A stretch of 64,000 bases of DNA from Vibrio tarriae (lineage in GTDB: Bacteria > Pseudomonadota > Gammaproteobacteria > Enterobacterales > Vibrionaceae): the NCBI RefSeq assembly GCF_002216685.1, contig NZ_CP022353.1, positions 248,001 to 312,000 on the forward strand, read 5' to 3'. The translations under genes and the position numbers were made by a program. Shown one piece after another: positions 62,847-64,000 of the stretch. How positions within the stretch are numbered: the stretch's first letter is position 1; every line of letters begins with the position of its first letter. The notes under the pieces were generated by a model that was given only the letters and a program-made list of their open reading frames with translations, had not been told where the DNA came from and searched no databases.

Positions 62847-64000
62847 ATGAACACGCATTCAGCGATCTCCGAACTGATCGCGCCATGGCTAGAGCTGACC
62901 GACCCTAAGTTGGCCGCGCTGGTCATTACTCATCTTGAACTGGATAGCCGCCTGATTAAATCGGGTGATACCTTTGTCGCTATTCAAGGCCATGCAGTGG
63001 ATGGTCGCCAATTTATCGATAACGCCATTGCGCAAGGTGCCAATGTTGTGTTGGCAGAAGCCGATGCACAGCATATCAATGGGTGGGTTGAGTATCGTGC
63101 TGGTGTCCCCGTCATCTATTTGGCTGAACTTGGTCAACATCTGTCAGAGTTGGCTGGGCGTCTGTATGGCGGCCACCACAATCAACTGATTGGCGTGACG
63201 GGCACGAACGGTAAAACCACCATCACCCAGCTGATTGCTCAATGGCTCGAATTGCTCGGTCATAAAGCTGCCGTGATGGGCACCACGGGGAACGGTTTTT
63301 TAAATGCGCTTGAACCTGCGGCCAACACCACAGGTAATGCACTACAAATTCAGGCTACTTTACGTGATTTGGCCGAACGCGGCGCGCAATATACAGCGCT
63401 GGAAACCTCGTCTCATGGTTTAGTGCAAGGGCGCGTGAAAAAGCTCCATTTTGTGGCCGGTGTCTTTTCCAATTTGAGCCGTGACCATTTGGATTATCAC
63501 GGAACGATGGAGGCTTACGCCGCCGCGAAATTCTCTCTATTTAGTGAGCATGCCTGCCAAAACGCGATTATTAATGTCGATGATGCGGTCGGCGCGCAAT
63601 GGGTCAAACAATTGCCGCAGGCGATCGGGGTTTCCTTAGTGACGAAACCAAACACAGCGCAAGCCATCTGGGCGCGCGAAGTGGCATACGCTGAAAGCGG
63701 TATTACGCTGAACTTTGAGAGTTCGTGGGGAGAAGGCGAATTGCACGCACCACTGATTGGTGAGTTCAATGCCTGTAACTTGTTATTGGCATTGGCAACC
63801 TTGCTCAGCTTGGGTTTTGAGAAAAGTGCACTGCTCGCTACTGCGCCAAAGCTGCGTCCTGTCTTAGGACGGATGGAGCTGTTCCAACGTGAGCAAAAAG
63901 CCAAAATGGTGGTCGATTATGCGCACACGCCGGACGCTTTAGAAAAAGCACTGCGCGCGTTACGTGTGCATTGTGCGGGTCAGTTATGGGCGATTGTGGG
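62847..64000 (+). CDS. murE: UDP-N-acetylmuramoyl-tripeptide synthetase MurE (partial, cut by window end)
   Basis: MurE adds the third stem-peptide residue (meso-diaminopimelate in Gram-negatives) to UDP-MurNAc-dipeptide. About 384 of roughly 490 residues are present, still open at the window edge. It has the N-terminal uridine-binding domain ([13 protein letters not shown]), the ATP loop [13 protein letters not shown] (about 116-128), [25 protein letters not shown] and [15 protein letters not shown]. The catalytic domain end, with the substrate-specific Asp/Arg motif, lies beyond the window. The ATG at 62847 is chosen from the conserved N-terminus; the ribosome site (GACGGAAC) is moderate. 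Confidence 0.96.
   Translation, partial: MNTHSAISELIAPWLELTDPKLAALVITHLELDSRLIKSGDTFVAIQGHAVDGRQFIDNAIAQGANVVLAEADAQHINGWVEYRAGVPVIYLAELGQHLSELAGRLYGGHHNQLIGVTGTNGKTTITQLIAQWLELLGHKAAVMGTTGNGFLNALEPAANTTGNALQIQATLRDLAERGAQYTALETSSHGLVQGRVKKLHFVAGVFSNLSRDHLDYHGTMEAYAAAKFSLFSEHACQNAIINVDDAVGAQWVKQLPQAIGVSLVTKPNTAQAIWAREVAYAESGITLNFESSWGEGELHAPLIGEFNACNLLLALATLLSLGFEKSALLATAPKLRPVLGRMELFQREQKAKMVVDYAHTPDALEKALRALRVHCAGQLWAIV

Overview
The window is a 64 kb stretch of gammaproteobacterial housekeeping chromosome. Protein content and gene order point to the genus Vibrio, most likely Vibrio cholerae chromosome 1: a vpvABC-type locus beside the hybrid kinase VarS/BarA, a chitin-regulated pilABCD cluster, gspAB beside cca, and 128-bp ERIC elements. 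Species is inferred from recognition of the genes, not from a database search. No prophage, CRISPR array, IS transposase, tRNA or rRNA gene was seen.

Layout. (1) 1-9.4 kb: recO-pdxJ-acpS, then a three-gene locus (outer-membrane barrel, small periplasmic binding-like protein, membrane diguanylate cyclase; vpvA, vpvB, vpvC) converging on varS/barA, then rlmD. (2) 9.4-16 kb: relA, mazG, pyrG, eno. pyrG is preceded by a well-formed promoter with a CRP-like site at a class II position. (3) 16-24.4 kb: cca converging on eno; gspA-gspB (type II secretion accessory); a ygiM-like SH3 protein; a DUF47-pit phosphate transport pair; a CYTH/CHAD triphosphatase. (4) 24.4-34.7 kb: an ERIC element and a chemoreceptor gene lie between the triphosphatase gene and glnE; then hldE, tolC (opposite strand), and nudF-yqiB-cpdA-yqiA leading to parE-parC. 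(5) 39-46.5 kb, minus strand: pilA-pilB-pilC-pilD-coaE-zapD-yacG read as one unit, with nadC upstream and separately terminated. (6) 46.6-51.6 kb: ampD, a C/G-rich palindromic repeat cluster, fldB, and xerD-dsbC-recJ with a second ERIC element before recJ. (7) 51.6-59.1 kb: pdhR-aceE-aceF and lpd, the pyruvate dehydrogenase cluster, with two near-perfect PdhR operators upstream of pdhR. (8) 59.2-64 kb: rnpB (RNase P RNA), then the start of the division and cell-wall cluster rsmH-ftsL-ftsI-murE, cut off inside murE by the window end.

Most of the window is well-known core biology, and I found no convincing entirely new system. The items most worth a second look are the vpvABC locus (a possible three-compartment c-di-GMP signalling unit; VpvC carries Trp at residue 240, the state reported for smooth strains), the CRP-like site on the pyrG promoter, the repeat-flanked pilA promoter, and short sequences that look like ERIC elements reduced to their two ends.
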